NCBI GenBank assembly: GCA_030841965.1
Contig: JAUUSJ010000098.1
Span: 1-15,895 of the forward strand
Origin: Blautia sp.
GTDB lineage: Bacteria; Bacillota; Clostridia; Lachnospirales; Lachnospiraceae
Direction: 5' to 3'
Length of the DNA stretch: 15,895 bases
This document shows, piece by piece, positions 1 through 7,162 of the stretch. Positions within the stretch are counted from its first letter, which is position 1. Each line of letters starts with the position of its first letter. The translations under genes and the position numbers were made by a program. Below the pieces are notes generated by a model. It did no database searches and had not been told where the DNA came from. It worked only from the letters and a program-made list of their open reading frames with translations.

Positions 1-148
1 TCTTATTCCTCTCTTAGCGTCTATCTCCATTTCACCCTCTTATTCCTCTCTTAGCATCTATCTCCATTTCACCCTCTTATTCCTTTCCTAGCGTCTGTCC
101 CCATTCCCCCCTCCTATTCCTCCCTTAGCGTCCGCCCTTCTCCACACC
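1..148. repeat. Four degenerate tandem copies of a 37-bp unit
   Basis: Units lie at 1-37, 38-74, 75-111 and 112-148. Units 1 and 2 differ at one base; units 3 and 4 are progressively diverged. The core reads TTAGCGTCTATCTCCATTTC. The array starts at the window edge and may continue leftward. The unit length is not a multiple of three and neither strand stays open across it, so it is not a coding repeat. There are no unique spacers, so it is not a CRISPR array. A related single copy of the core may lie near 14779-14806. Confidence 0.85.
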
Positions 149-204
149 AAAATGCTCCAACTAATAAAAATTTTACGCTATCTTATAAAAAATAGATATA
201 ACTA

Positions 205-233
205 TTGACATTACAACGAATAGGTGTTAGAAT
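205..233 (+). promoter_or_regulatory. Promoter of the redox-protein/ABC transporter operon
   Basis: TTGACA at 205-210 and TAGAAT at 228-233 are separated by 17 bases, a near-consensus housekeeping promoter. Transcription would start near 240, giving a leader of about 40 bases before the ATG at 279. The inverted-repeat half-sites listed next overlap the spacer, the start site and the early leader, so the promoter is probably repressible. Confidence 0.8.
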
Positions 234-257
234 TGTTGTAATAAGAAAAGTTACAAC
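211..257. promoter_or_regulatory. Triple half-site operator candidate (TTACAAC / GTTGTAA / TTACAAC)
   Basis: TTACAAC occurs at 211-217 and 251-257, and its exact complement GTTGTAA at 235-241. The pair at 235-241 and 251-257 forms a perfect 7-bp dyad with a 9-base spacer. The pair at 211-217 and 235-241 has a 17-base spacer. They flank the -10 and start site, as expected for a repressor operator. No regulator gene lies beside the operon in this window, so the binding protein is unknown. Confidence 0.55.
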
Positions 258-278
258 AAAAAGAATGGAGGAATTAAA

Positions 279-881
279 ATGAATGCTGAAAGATGTTTAG
301 AGATATTGCGAGAGATAAAGGATGTTGCGTTTGCTACAGTTGATGAAAATGGCTTTCCACAAATTCGTATCATTGATGTAATGATTGTGGAGAGTGAAAA
401 ACTATATTTTTGTACCGCAAGAGGAAAAGAATTTTACCGCCAGCTTATGAAGAATGGTCAGGTTGCTATTACTGGATTGAACAAGGAATTTCAAATGATA
501 CGATTGAATGGTAAAACGAATAGGTTAGCGGAACATAGAAAATGGATCGACAGAATTTTTGAAGAAAATCCAGTGATGAATACAGTTTATCCTGGTGACT
601 CCAGATATGTTCTTGAGGCATTTTGCATTGATAATGGAACAGTTGAATTTTTTGATTTGGGGAAACGGCCAATAGATAGAGAGTACTTTACGCTTGGAGG
701 TACTAGAGCAAAGGAAGAAGGATTTCTCATTACAGATAACTGCATAGAATGTGGGAAGTGTGAGAATCTTTGTCCTCAAAAATGTATCAGCGATTTTAAG
801 ATAAATCAAAAGCATTGTCTGCACTGCGGGTTATGTTACGAAGAGTGTCCCGTTAAAGCAATTAAAAGAAGAGGGGTATAA
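279..881 (+). CDS. FMN-binding split-barrel (PPOX-like) protein with two C-terminal [4Fe-4S] clusters
   Basis: A 200-residue protein starting at an ATG seven bases after GGAGG (267-271). Roughly residues 1-125 fit the pyridoxamine-5'-phosphate-oxidase-like split barrel, a flavin-binding fold; the opening stretch runs LREIKDVAFATVDENGFPQ. The last 50 residues carry two ferredoxin motifs, CIECGKCENLCP and CLHCGLCYEECP, each with the CxxCxxCxxxCP spacing for a [4Fe-4S] cluster. The fusion suggests a cytoplasmic flavin oxidoreductase that moves electrons between FMN and iron-sulfur clusters; the substrate is unknown. It is the first gene of an operon and its stop lies two bases before the permease start, so its role may be tied to whatever the transporter imports (inference). 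No signal peptide is seen. Confidence 0.85.
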   Translation: MNAERCLEILREIKDVAFATVDENGFPQIRIIDVMIVESEKLYFCTARGKEFYRQLMKNGQVAITGLNKEFQMIRLNGKTNRLAEHRKWIDRIFEENPVMNTVYPGDSRYVLEAFCIDNGTVEFFDLGKRPIDREYFTLGGTRAKEEGFLITDNCIECGKCENLCPQKCISDFKINQKHCLHCGLCYEECPVKAIKRRGV

Positions 882-883
882 AG

Positions 884-2422
884 ATGTTACAAAATATGTG
901 GTCAGTCTTTTTTAACAAAAAAGAGTTTTTTTTGGATTTATTATGGGAGCATTTGGAGATTTCCCTGCTTGCTATTGTTATCGCCATTTTGCTCGGCGGT
1001 ACGGTCGGTATTTTAATCAGTGAGTTTCAAAAAACGGCAAAGCCAGCTTTAAGTGTGATTAATTTTTTATATACCATTCCTTCGATTTCCATGCTTGGTT
1101 TTTTAATTCCTTTTTCAGGGATTGGAAATGCTACGGCGGTAATTGCTCTGACAGTATATGCACTTTTGCCGATGGTAAGAAATACTCATACAGGAATAAC
1201 GAATGTTGATGCTGCTATTTTAGAAGCGGCAAGGGGAATGGGAAGCACAAGATTGCAAATTCTTTTTAAGATTAAGTTGCCGCTTGCCATGCCGATTATT
1301 TTGTCTGGTGTCCGCAACATGGTTACGATGACCATCGCCCTTGCAGGTATTGCATCATTTATTGGCGCAGGCGGTTTAGGCGTTGCAATTTACAGAGGTA
1401 TTACCACCAATAATACGGCTATGACAATGGTGGGCAGTCTGTTGATTGCATTGCTTGCTTTGGCAATGGATTTTGTGTTTGGTTTTATTGAAAAACGGAT
1501 GAGTAAACGAAGCGTGAAAGCGAAACGATTAAATCGTATCATGGCGGTTATTGCGTTGCTGCTATGTCTGTGTATTGCAGGCGGCGTATTACTTCCTATT
1601 AACAGACAGGACACGATACATATTGCTACAAAGCCGATGACAGAGCAATATGTGATGGGAGAAATATTGGATATTCTCATAGAGCAGGATACTGATTTGA
1701 ATGTGGAATTAACGCAAGGTGTTGGTGGTGGTACATCCAATATTCAGCCTGCAATGGAAAGCGGAGAGTTTGATATCTATCCTGAATATACCGGAACGGC
1801 ATGGAATATGGTGCTGAAAAAAGAGGATTTATATACCGAAGACTTATTTGAAACGATGCAGGAAGAATATAAAAACTCTTTTGATATGCAATGGATTGGT
1901 ATGTATGGCTTTAATAATACCTACGGATTAGTTGTTCGACGTGAGATTGCAGAAAAATATAATCTTCAAACTTATTCGGATTTGAAAGCCGTATCGAATC
2001 AACTAGTTTTTGGTGCAGAATACGATTTTTTTGAGCGTGAAGATGGATATGATGCACTCTGTAAAACCTATGGTTTTACATTCAAAAATACAATGGATAT
2101 GGATATTGGTTTAAAATATCAGGCGATAAACCAGGGGAAAATAGATGTTATGGTCATTTTTACTACAGATGGGCAGTTAAGTGTTTCTGATGTTACGGTT
2201 CTGGAGGATGATAAGAATTTTTATCCATCCTATTTATGCGGCAATATCATTCGTTCTGAAGTTTTAACAAAGCATCCTGAATTGGAAGAGATTTTTGAGA
2301 AACTTACAGGTATTATTTCTGATGAAGATATGGCACAAATGAATTATGCTGTTGAAAGCGAAGGGAAAGAGCCAAGAGAAGTAGCGGAAGCATTTTTACA
2401 GAATGCTGGACTTTTGAAATGA
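884..2422 (+). CDS. ABC transporter permease fused to a substrate-binding domain (OpuB/OpuC/EgtU type)
   Basis: A 512-residue fusion. Residues about 1-210 are a binding-protein-dependent permease with several membrane segments and the EAA loop that contacts the ATPase (EAARGMGSTRLQILFKIKLP). Another hydrophobic segment at about 218-238 (AVIALLLCLCIAGGVLLP) anchors an extracellular solute-binding domain covering about 245-510, with the family-typical GGGTSNIQPAMESGEFDIYP, YTGT and FNNTYGLVV stretches. The solute receptor is therefore tethered rather than a separate lipoprotein. Relatives import glycine betaine, choline or carnitine for osmoprotection; a similarly fused clade (EgtU) takes up ergothioneine. 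The sequence alone does not decide the substrate. It starts two bases after the upstream stop, preceded by GAGGGG, and is followed directly by its ATPase. Confidence 0.9.
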   Translation: MLQNMWSVFFNKKEFFLDLLWEHLEISLLAIVIAILLGGTVGILISEFQKTAKPALSVINFLYTIPSISMLGFLIPFSGIGNATAVIALTVYALLPMVRNTHTGITNVDAAILEAARGMGSTRLQILFKIKLPLAMPIILSGVRNMVTMTIALAGIASFIGAGGLGVAIYRGITTNNTAMTMVGSLLIALLALAMDFVFGFIEKRMSKRSVKAKRLNRIMAVIALLLCLCIAGGVLLPINRQDTIHIATKPMTEQYVMGEILDILIEQDTDLNVELTQGVGGGTSNIQPAMESGEFDIYPEYTGTAWNMVLKKEDLYTEDLFETMQEEYKNSFDMQWIGMYGFNNTYGLVVRREIAEKYNLQTYSDLKAVSNQLVFGAEYDFFEREDGYDALCKTYGFTFKNTMDMDIGLKYQAINQGKIDVMVIFTTDGQLSVSDVTVLEDDKNFYPSYLCGNIIRSEVLTKHPELEEIFEKLTGIISDEDMAQMNYAVESEGKEPREVAEAFLQNAGLLK

Positions 2423-2432
2423 GGTGCAGGAA

Positions 2433-3239
2433 ATGAATATAGCAATTGAATTTAAAAATATCAAAAAGGCTTACGGGGACAAGATGGTTCTCGAAGGGTT
2501 TAATCTTTCTGTTGCAAAGGGTGAATTTGTCACAATTATCGGATCTTCAGGTTGCGGAAAAACTACGGCTTTAAAGATGGTGAACGGATTAATTGAACCA
2601 ACAGATGGTGACATTATAGTGAATGGGGAAAATATTCGCAATAAAAACCTGACCGAACTTCGCCGCAATATCGGCTATGCCATTCAGGGCAGCATTCTAT
2701 TTCCTCATATGACGGTAGAACAGAATATATCCTATGTTCCGAATTTACTGAATAAAAAAAATAAGCAAAAGACAAATATTGCCGTTTCTAAATGGATGAA
2801 AATAGTTGGACTTGATGAAGAATTGAAGTCCCGATATCCGTCAGAACTTTCTGGCGGGCAGCAGCAAAGAGTGGGGATAGCCAGAGCATTGGCAGCATCC
2901 CCGGATATTCTTCTGATGGATGAGCCTTTTGGCGCAGTTGATGAGATCACCCGTGGGCAGCTCCAGATTGAGTTGAAGCAGATTCACGAGAAAACGGGAA
3001 TTACGGTACTGTTTGTAACTCATGATATCTCAGAAGCATTGAAGCTTGGTACAAAGGTGCTTGTTATGGATAAAGGTACTATTCAACAGTATGCCACACC
3101 AGATGAGCTCTTGCGAAGTCCGACCACAGATTTTGTAAAACAGTTGACAGAGAAAGAGCGGCGTACCTGCCATTTGCCTGAGGAACGCTTAAAGGATTGT
3201 GAATACAGTGGGTCAGGCTGTGTCGTAGGAGAGGAGTAG
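2433..3239 (+). CDS. ABC transporter ATPase (OpuBA/ProV-like, no CBS domains)
   Basis: The energy-coupling subunit for the upstream permease fusion. All ATPase motifs are present: Walker A GSSGCGKTT, a Q-loop glutamine in YAIQGS, signature LSGGQQQRVGIARALA, Walker B ILLMDEPFGAVDE and the switch histidine in VTHD. I chose the ATG at 2433, six bases after GAGGTG (2421-2426), giving 268 residues. A GTG at 2424 in the same frame lies inside that ribosome binding site. The longer betaine ATPases OpuCA and ProV end in CBS osmosensing domains; these are absent, so osmotic gating through CBS is unlikely. The tail has three cysteines in a short stretch (CHLPEERLKDCEYSGSGC), which is unusual. The operon ends at the terminator just downstream. 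Confidence 0.9.
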   Translation: MNIAIEFKNIKKAYGDKMVLEGFNLSVAKGEFVTIIGSSGCGKTTALKMVNGLIEPTDGDIIVNGENIRNKNLTELRRNIGYAIQGSILFPHMTVEQNISYVPNLLNKKNKQKTNIAVSKWMKIVGLDEELKSRYPSELSGGQQQRVGIARALAASPDILLMDEPFGAVDEITRGQLQIELKQIHEKTGITVLFVTHDISEALKLGTKVLVMDKGTIQQYATPDELLRSPTTDFVKQLTEKERRTCHLPEERLKDCEYSGSGCVVGEE

Positions 3240-3247
3240 TAGAAAGG

Positions 3248-3280
3248 AAAGTGGAGGACAAGTAATCCTCCACTTTGTTT
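3248..3280 (+). terminator. Rho-independent terminator of the transporter operon
   Basis: A perfect 11-bp stem, AAAGTGGAGGA (3248-3258) with TCCTCCACTTT (3266-3276), a 7-base loop and a TGTTT tail, starting nine bases after the ATPase stop. The stem is also preceded by A-rich sequence, so it may work on the opposite strand as a back-up for the convergent KTR transcript. Confidence 0.85.
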
Positions 3281-3293
3281 AGGCAATAAAATA

Positions 3294-3339
3294 AGCCGAT
3301 AATCTAAGAAATTTTTACTCATTCTTGGTATTATCGGCT
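3294..3339 (-). terminator. Terminator of the MATE-KTR operon, overlapping the KTR 3' end
   Basis: AGCCGATAAT (3294-3303) pairs with ATTATCGGCT (3330-3339). The inner bases CTAAGAA and TTCTTGG extend the stem with one wobble and one bulge. Read on the minus strand, the hairpin is followed by TATTTTATT, a U-rich tail. One arm covers the last codons and stop of the KTR gene. Confidence 0.7.
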
Positions 3340-3519
3340 CTGCGTCTTTGCGTCTGGCTCTTTGATAACAGATATTTTTAGTTTATTAGTATTGATGATA
3401 CTTTCTTGTTTACACTTTGGACAATATAATGGAAAGTTCATCAATATTGTATCTTTTCTTATTTTTGTTCGCGTTTTATTGGCGCAAACAGGACATATCA
3501 CCCATTGCTGGTCTGTCAT
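3331..3519 (-). CDS. Cysteine-rich KTR domain protein
   Basis: A 62-residue protein with two CxxC knuckles, CPVC and CPKC, around a KTRTKI core, giving a small zinc-ribbon-like fold. It ends in VIKEPDAKTQSR, an ending I associate with the cysteine-rich KTR family of Firmicutes mobile elements. Its biochemical role is not known. It starts at an ATG five bases after AGGAGG (minus strand, 3525-3530) and lies 16 bases downstream of the MATE stop, so the two are co-transcribed. Because KTR genes commonly ride with acquired cargo, its presence supports recent transfer of this cassette. Confidence 0.85.
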   Translation of the reverse strand: MTDQQWVICPVCANKTRTKIRKDTILMNFPLYCPKCKQESIINTNKLKISVIKEPDAKTQSR

Positions 3520-3535
3520 AATTTCCTCCTTAGTT

Positions 3536-4912
3536 TTATTTTGCTTTTTTAAATAGGAGTTTTTGCTTCGTTAACGCTAATTCCTTATGTAAATAGAATG
3601 CCATAAATATTGTGATAATCACAGACAATATATCTGCAATCGGTTGTGTATACAAAATACCGTTTATTCCCCAAAATATAGGAAGTATTAAAATAATCGG
3701 AACAAAACAGATACCTTGTCGGCAAGCACCTAAAATAAATCCTGCCAATCCTTTTCCAAGTGCAAGAAATAATGAGGAGTAAACTGTGTAAAATCCAAAT
3801 AGTATGAATGAAATACCGTTTATTCGTAATGCTTTTGTTCCGATACGAATCATTTCTAAATCATCTTTCGTAAACTGAGATATAATTTCCTTTGAAAATA
3901 TAGCCACCACTAATCCGTAAATTAAACAAAAGATAGTAGACAATATAATAGAAGTTTTAATTGCTTCATATAAACGGTCAAATTTCTTTGCACCATAACT
4001 ATATCCCGCAATCGGTTGAAATCCTTTAATGAATCCAAATACCATTAAACTTCCCATTGAAACAATTCTTATCACGGCACCCATACCAGCGATAACAGAA
4101 TCTCCGTATGGTCTTGCTTGTGTGTTCACAAGTGAGATAGAAAGACTTGTCAGTATTTGAAATACTAATGTAGGCATGCCAATCTTAAATATCTCTGACA
4201 TAATTTCTTTTGTAAAAGAACAATTCTTAATTTTGAAATGATAAATACTCTTTCGCCTAAAAACAAACGTCAAATAAACGAAAGTCGAAATAATCTGGGA
4301 GATAGCCGTTGCGATTGCCGCACCTGCAACACCCATATCCAATACAGAAATGAAAAATGGGTCTAAACCAATATTTAATATTGCACCAGTCATCAATGCA
4401 AACATCGTTGTTTTTGCAGAACCCTCACTTGTTACGATATTATTCATTGTGACATTGAATACATTAAATATACATGAAATAATGTAAATACTGGCATAGG
4501 TTATAGCATAAGGCATGATACTGTCTGTAGCTCCTAAAAGTTTTAAGATAGGGCGAAGAAAAATTATGGAAAAGATAATTATAATCGCGCCTACTGTCAT
4601 ACTGCTATATAAAGCTGTGCTTGCAACTTTATCTGCTTTTTTCTTATCTCCATTTCCTAATAATCTAGAAAGATAAGAAGCTGCCCCATTTCCAAATAGT
4701 AATCCTAAACCTACAACTACTTGACCGAGAGGATATACTACAGAAATTGCTCCCATCTGACTTGTTCCCAATCCGCCAATAAAATAAGCGTCTACTAAAT
4801 TGTAGATGGCATTAACCATCATACCTAGCATGGTAGGGATTCCCATTGCCATGAGAGCTTTTGGTATTGGAGCATTTCCTAATAGCTCCATTTTATTGTT
4901 TCTACTGCTCAT
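3536..4912 (-). CDS. MATE-family multidrug efflux transporter
   Basis: A 458-residue polytopic membrane protein with about 12 hydrophobic segments, the usual MATE length. MATE pumps export cationic drugs or metabolites using a Na+ or H+ gradient. The start of the fold (GIPTMLGMMVNAIYNLVDAY) and the half-way repeat (KIGMPTLVFQILTSLSISLVN) are typical of the family, closest in character to the NorM/MepA/DinF-like branch. I place the start at the ATG at 4912, eight bases after AAAGGAG (minus strand, 4921-4927). The frame stays open upstream, but that stretch runs through the promoter and operators and is not protein. It is transcribed divergently from a PadR regulator, which very probably represses it; a drug-like ligand would relieve the repression. 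Confidence 0.92.
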   Translation of the reverse strand: MSSRNNKMELLGNAPIPKALMAMGIPTMLGMMVNAIYNLVDAYFIGGLGTSQMGAISVVYPLGQVVVGLGLLFGNGAASYLSRLLGNGDKKKADKVASTALYSSMTVGAIIIIFSIIFLRPILKLLGATDSIMPYAITYASIYIISCIFNVFNVTMNNIVTSEGSAKTTMFALMTGAILNIGLDPFFISVLDMGVAGAAIATAISQIISTFVYLTFVFRRKSIYHFKIKNCSFTKEIMSEIFKIGMPTLVFQILTSLSISLVNTQARPYGDSVIAGMGAVIRIVSMGSLMVFGFIKGFQPIAGYSYGAKKFDRLYEAIKTSIILSTIFCLIYGLVVAIFSKEIISQFTKDDLEMIRIGTKALRINGISFILFGFYTVYSSLFLALGKGLAGFILGACRQGICFVPIILILPIFWGINGILYTQPIADILSVIITIFMAFYLHKELALTKQKLLFKKAK

Positions 4913-4930
4913 GTTAAAATCTCCTTTCTC

Positions 4931-4959
4931 TTGACATAGAGTATAAAATATACTACTAT
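4931..4959 (+). promoter_or_regulatory. padR promoter
   Basis: TTGACA at 4931-4936 and TACTAT at 4954-4959 have a 17-base spacer. The -10 is the left end of the palindrome at 4954-4970, so PadR bound there would block its own transcription. Confidence 0.7.
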
Positions 4960-4970
4960 AAATTATAGTA
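4954..4970. promoter_or_regulatory. PadR operator 1
   Basis: A 17-bp palindrome, TACTATAAATTATAGTA, with only the central base unpaired. It overlaps the -10 and start region of the padR promoter. It shares its core with operator 2, whose centre is 39 bp away. Confidence 0.7.
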
Positions 4971-4988
4971 TTTAAAGCTGTGGTATTC

Positions 4989-5017
4989 ATACTACTATAA
5001 TTTATAGTAGTTGTCAA
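4989..5017 (-). promoter_or_regulatory. MATE-KTR promoter
   Basis: On the minus strand, TTGACA (complement of 5012-5017) and TAGTAT (complement of 4989-4994) are 17 bases apart. The spacer is almost entirely filled by operator 2, so a bound regulator would exclude RNA polymerase. Confidence 0.75.
4991..5011. promoter_or_regulatory. PadR operator 2
   Basis: A 21-bp palindrome: ACTACTATAA, one central base, then TTATAGTAGT. It lies between the -35 and -10 of the MATE promoter. It is longer and better matched than operator 1, which suggests tighter repression of the pump than of padR (inference). Confidence 0.75.
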
Positions 5018-5039
5018 GAAGAAAAAGGAGGATTATTTT

Positions 5040-5570
5040 ATGGCGACTATCGATTTAATTGTTTTAGGTATTCTGAAAAAGGAATCATTGAGTGCATACG
5101 ATATTCAAAAATTAGTTGAATATCGCAATATCTCTAAATGGGTAAAAATCAGCACTCCATCAATATATAAAAAGGTAATACAGTTAGAGGAAAAAGGATA
5201 TATTACGAGTACAATAATCAAAGAGGGGAAAATGCCAGAAAAAGCAGTTTATACATTGACCGATTTGGGAAACTCTCAATTTGAAAAGTTAATGATGGAA
5301 ATATCCTGTAAGCCTATTCATATTTTTCTGGATTTTAATGCAGTTATTGTTAATCTTGACAGCTTATCGAGAGAGAATCAAAAAGCCTGTCTTACCAATA
5401 TTGAGAATAATATTAAGACGCTCAAATCATACCTCGAAGAAAATAAAAATCTCAAAAAAGATATTCCTACTATTCCAGAAACAGGTATGGCAGTTTTAGA
5501 ACAGCAGCTTATTCTAGTACAGGCGATTGAGACATGGATTGCGTCTATGAAAGAGCGTTTTGAATTATAA
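5040..5570 (+). CDS. PadR-family transcriptional repressor
   Basis: A 176-residue regulator starting at an ATG eight bases after AAGGAGG (5025-5031). Residues about 5-80 form the PadR winged helix: LIVLGILKKESLSAYDIQKL starts it, TPSIYKKVIQLEEKGYI is the recognition-helix region, and MPEKAVYTLTDLG is the wing. The C-terminal half is helical and ends in EQQLILVQAIETWIASMKERF, matching the coiled-coil dimerisation arm of this family. Divergent placement beside a drug pump, with paired operators in the shared intergenic region, makes it the local repressor of the pump and of itself, as for LmrR-type PadR proteins. The ligand is unknown. Confidence 0.9.
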   Translation: MATIDLIVLGILKKESLSAYDIQKLVEYRNISKWVKISTPSIYKKVIQLEEKGYITSTIIKEGKMPEKAVYTLTDLGNSQFEKLMMEISCKPIHIFLDFNAVIVNLDSLSRENQKACLTNIENNIKTLKSYLEENKNLKKDIPTIPETGMAVLEQQLILVQAIETWIASMKERFEL

Positions 5571-5623
5571 TAATCAAATATTTTTCCTGAAAAACTTTTG
5601 TTGTTTTGGTATGATTATTTTGA

Positions 5624-6217
5624 AACTTCAACATAAGGGTATTTTCTTTTGAAATATTGGAAAGAATGGAATCTGCAATATATACTGAGTACCAGGCATA
5701 CAACGATATGGCAGAAAGTCGAATGTATCATTGTCCAGAAATGAAAATTGTTCCAGACGGTTTCTTTGACTATGCAAGACGTCTGCTCGAAGTACAAGAT
5801 GTTCCTTCTTTACGCAAAATTATTTTTTCGCTATTAAAAACAACAAGGAGCTTTATCTTGGAAAGAAAGCCAACTGTAGAATGTCAAACTGTAACTAAAG
5901 TGAATTACGATGGTCTTGCCGATTGGTATCAGGAGTTGAGTCTCACATGGCGCCGTATCCGCTTTTTCTGTGAGAATAATATGGTGGAACAGGCGTATAC
6001 AGACGCATGTTATTTGCAGGAAGAACTCATGTATATTTCTCAGGAATATCAGGTAGAGGAATTGAATTTATTGGATTCTTTTGTCTCTGATGATCTATCG
6101 CTTCTTGCGGAACGTAGCAATTTGTTGGAAGGAATGATTAAGGATATTTTGAAAGAACATCAGGTGTCAATTAATTCTTATGAATCGCTGGAAGATTTTT
6201 TGAAAAAGAGAAGCTGA
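5624..6217 (+). pseudogene. 5'-truncated gene, probably the C-terminal part of a nucleotidyltransferase
   Basis: The frame is open from just after a stop at 5621 and encodes about 197 residues to 6217. No start codon with a ribosome binding site exists: the first candidates, TTG 5657 and ATG 5666, have none upstream. The predicted product is soluble and helical (for example CQTVTKVNYDGLADWYQELS). It resembles, from memory, the helical C-terminal domain following a DNA-polymerase-beta-type nucleotidyltransferase domain, but the catalytic GS-x-ARG...DxD region is absent. I infer an N-terminally deleted gene cut where the padR cassette ends, 53 bases upstream. It may instead be an intact, unrecognised gene with a weak start. 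The CD3324-family gene follows after 26 bases. Confidence 0.45.
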
Positions 6218-6243
6218 AAGGATTTTGACAGGAGGAGTGATAC

Positions 6244-6501
6244 ATGAAATATCGAAATGCAACTGATATTTTTCCTGACGAATTGCTAAAAGAAATTCAA
6301 AAGTATTCTTCGGGAGAACTTATTTATATTCCAGAGTCCGATAAAAGAAAAGACTGGGGTGAAAAATCTGGAGCAAGAAGTTATTATATTGCACGAAATG
6401 CAGAAATTCGAGAAAAACGTCAAGACGGAAAGCCTATTTGTGAACTTGCGCGCGAATACGGATTGTCTAATGATACGATTCGAAGAATTTTGTATAAATA
6501 A
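6244..6501 (+). CDS. CD3324-family protein (small helix-turn-helix protein)
   Basis: An 85-residue protein with an ATG seven bases after AGGAGG. It begins KYRNATDIFPDELLKEIQKY and continues GELIYIPESDKRKDWGEKSG, the conserved front of the CD3324 family. The C-terminal part (KPICELAREYGLSNDTIRRI) looks like a helix-turn-helix of the kind seen in Mor-type activators, so it may bind DNA. The biological role is not established. It follows the truncated gene by 26 bases and the two may share a transcript. A hairpin at 6550-6577 lies 48 bases downstream. Confidence 0.8.
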   Translation: MKYRNATDIFPDELLKEIQKYSSGELIYIPESDKRKDWGEKSGARSYYIARNAEIREKRQDGKPICELAREYGLSNDTIRRILYK

Positions 6502-6549
6502 TCCGAAGTATATCACAGAAAAGAAGTTGTGAACGGATGGGGAAGCGGG

Positions 6550-6577
6550 TAAGAGCAGAATGTAAAATCTGCTCTTA
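6550..6577 (+). terminator. Hairpin after the CD3324-family gene
   Basis: A perfect 10-bp stem, TAAGAGCAGA (6550-6559) with TCTGCTCTTA (6568-6577), and an 8-base loop. The downstream sequence is only moderately T-rich, so termination strength is uncertain. Confidence 0.55.
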
Positions 6578-7162
6578 TCGTGATTCATATATCTTATATT
6601 AGTTTCTATTTTGTATAAAACGTGAAACAGCCATATGAAATAATCTCACTTTCCTCTTTCCAGTTTCCTTTAGAAGTCTAGAGTCATAGTTCTATTTTTC
6701 TGTCTTTAAAAACCTTTTCAATATGTGTTGTAAGTTTTTCATCATTTTATTTTATTCTATAATTTTCTAGTTACTGTCTTTTTTTAGCGTTAAGTTAAAC
6801 TGTGAAATCTGTGTTGTTGAAATTTCACGTAAAGAACATTAAGGGGAGCTATCTGAATGTAGAATATTATAATGAAAACATCAAAGATGTATATTAATTA
6901 TTTGGTGAAGCTATACTCACCTGTACATAGATTTTGTTCTGTATACGACGAAGAGCGAGTGAAGAAGTGGCACAAGGGTGTCTCTGAAACAGGTGTTGTC
7001 TGCTCCCAGTTTCAAAGGTAGAGATAATCGCTTGCATATTCTTGATTCTTCAGCAGAATTTGCTATTTATAGTCTTTCAAATTGATGTGAAAGGTGCTAT
7101 ACTCTTTATTATCGCTAAGACGGCAAAACAGCGGTATTGAATGGACTGAAAGGAAAAGAAGT
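6578..7162. other. Gene-free AT-rich stretch
   Basis: No convincing gene is present. Short open stretches exist, the longest being 49 codons at 6872-7021 (ATG, weak upstream AAGGGGAG at distance). I recognise nothing in it. The first third is strongly T-rich on the + strand. The bases GTCTGCTCCC at about 6999-7008 match part of the repeat-like copy near 14791. The stretch lies between a truncated gene and a decayed gene and is probably degraded sequence. Confidence 0.5.

Noticed and set aside
1..148. CRISPR array.
   Set aside because: The 37-bp units are directly abutting with no unique spacers, they are T/C-rich and degenerate, and no cas genes are present.
3362..3556. A 64-codon + strand frame opposite the KTR gene.
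   Set aside because: The minus-strand frame has the recognisable CxxC knuckles, ribosome binding site and operon spacing; the + strand frame is its shadow.
4913..5017. In-frame upstream extension of the MATE gene (35 extra codons).
   Set aside because: It runs through both operators and the pump's own promoter and has no ribosome binding site. The ATG at 4912 has a good one at the right distance.
6872..7021. A 49-codon open frame as a gene.
   Set aside because: No recognisable product and a poor ribosome binding site; it lies in a region otherwise showing decay, so it is mentioned only as part of the gene-free stretch.
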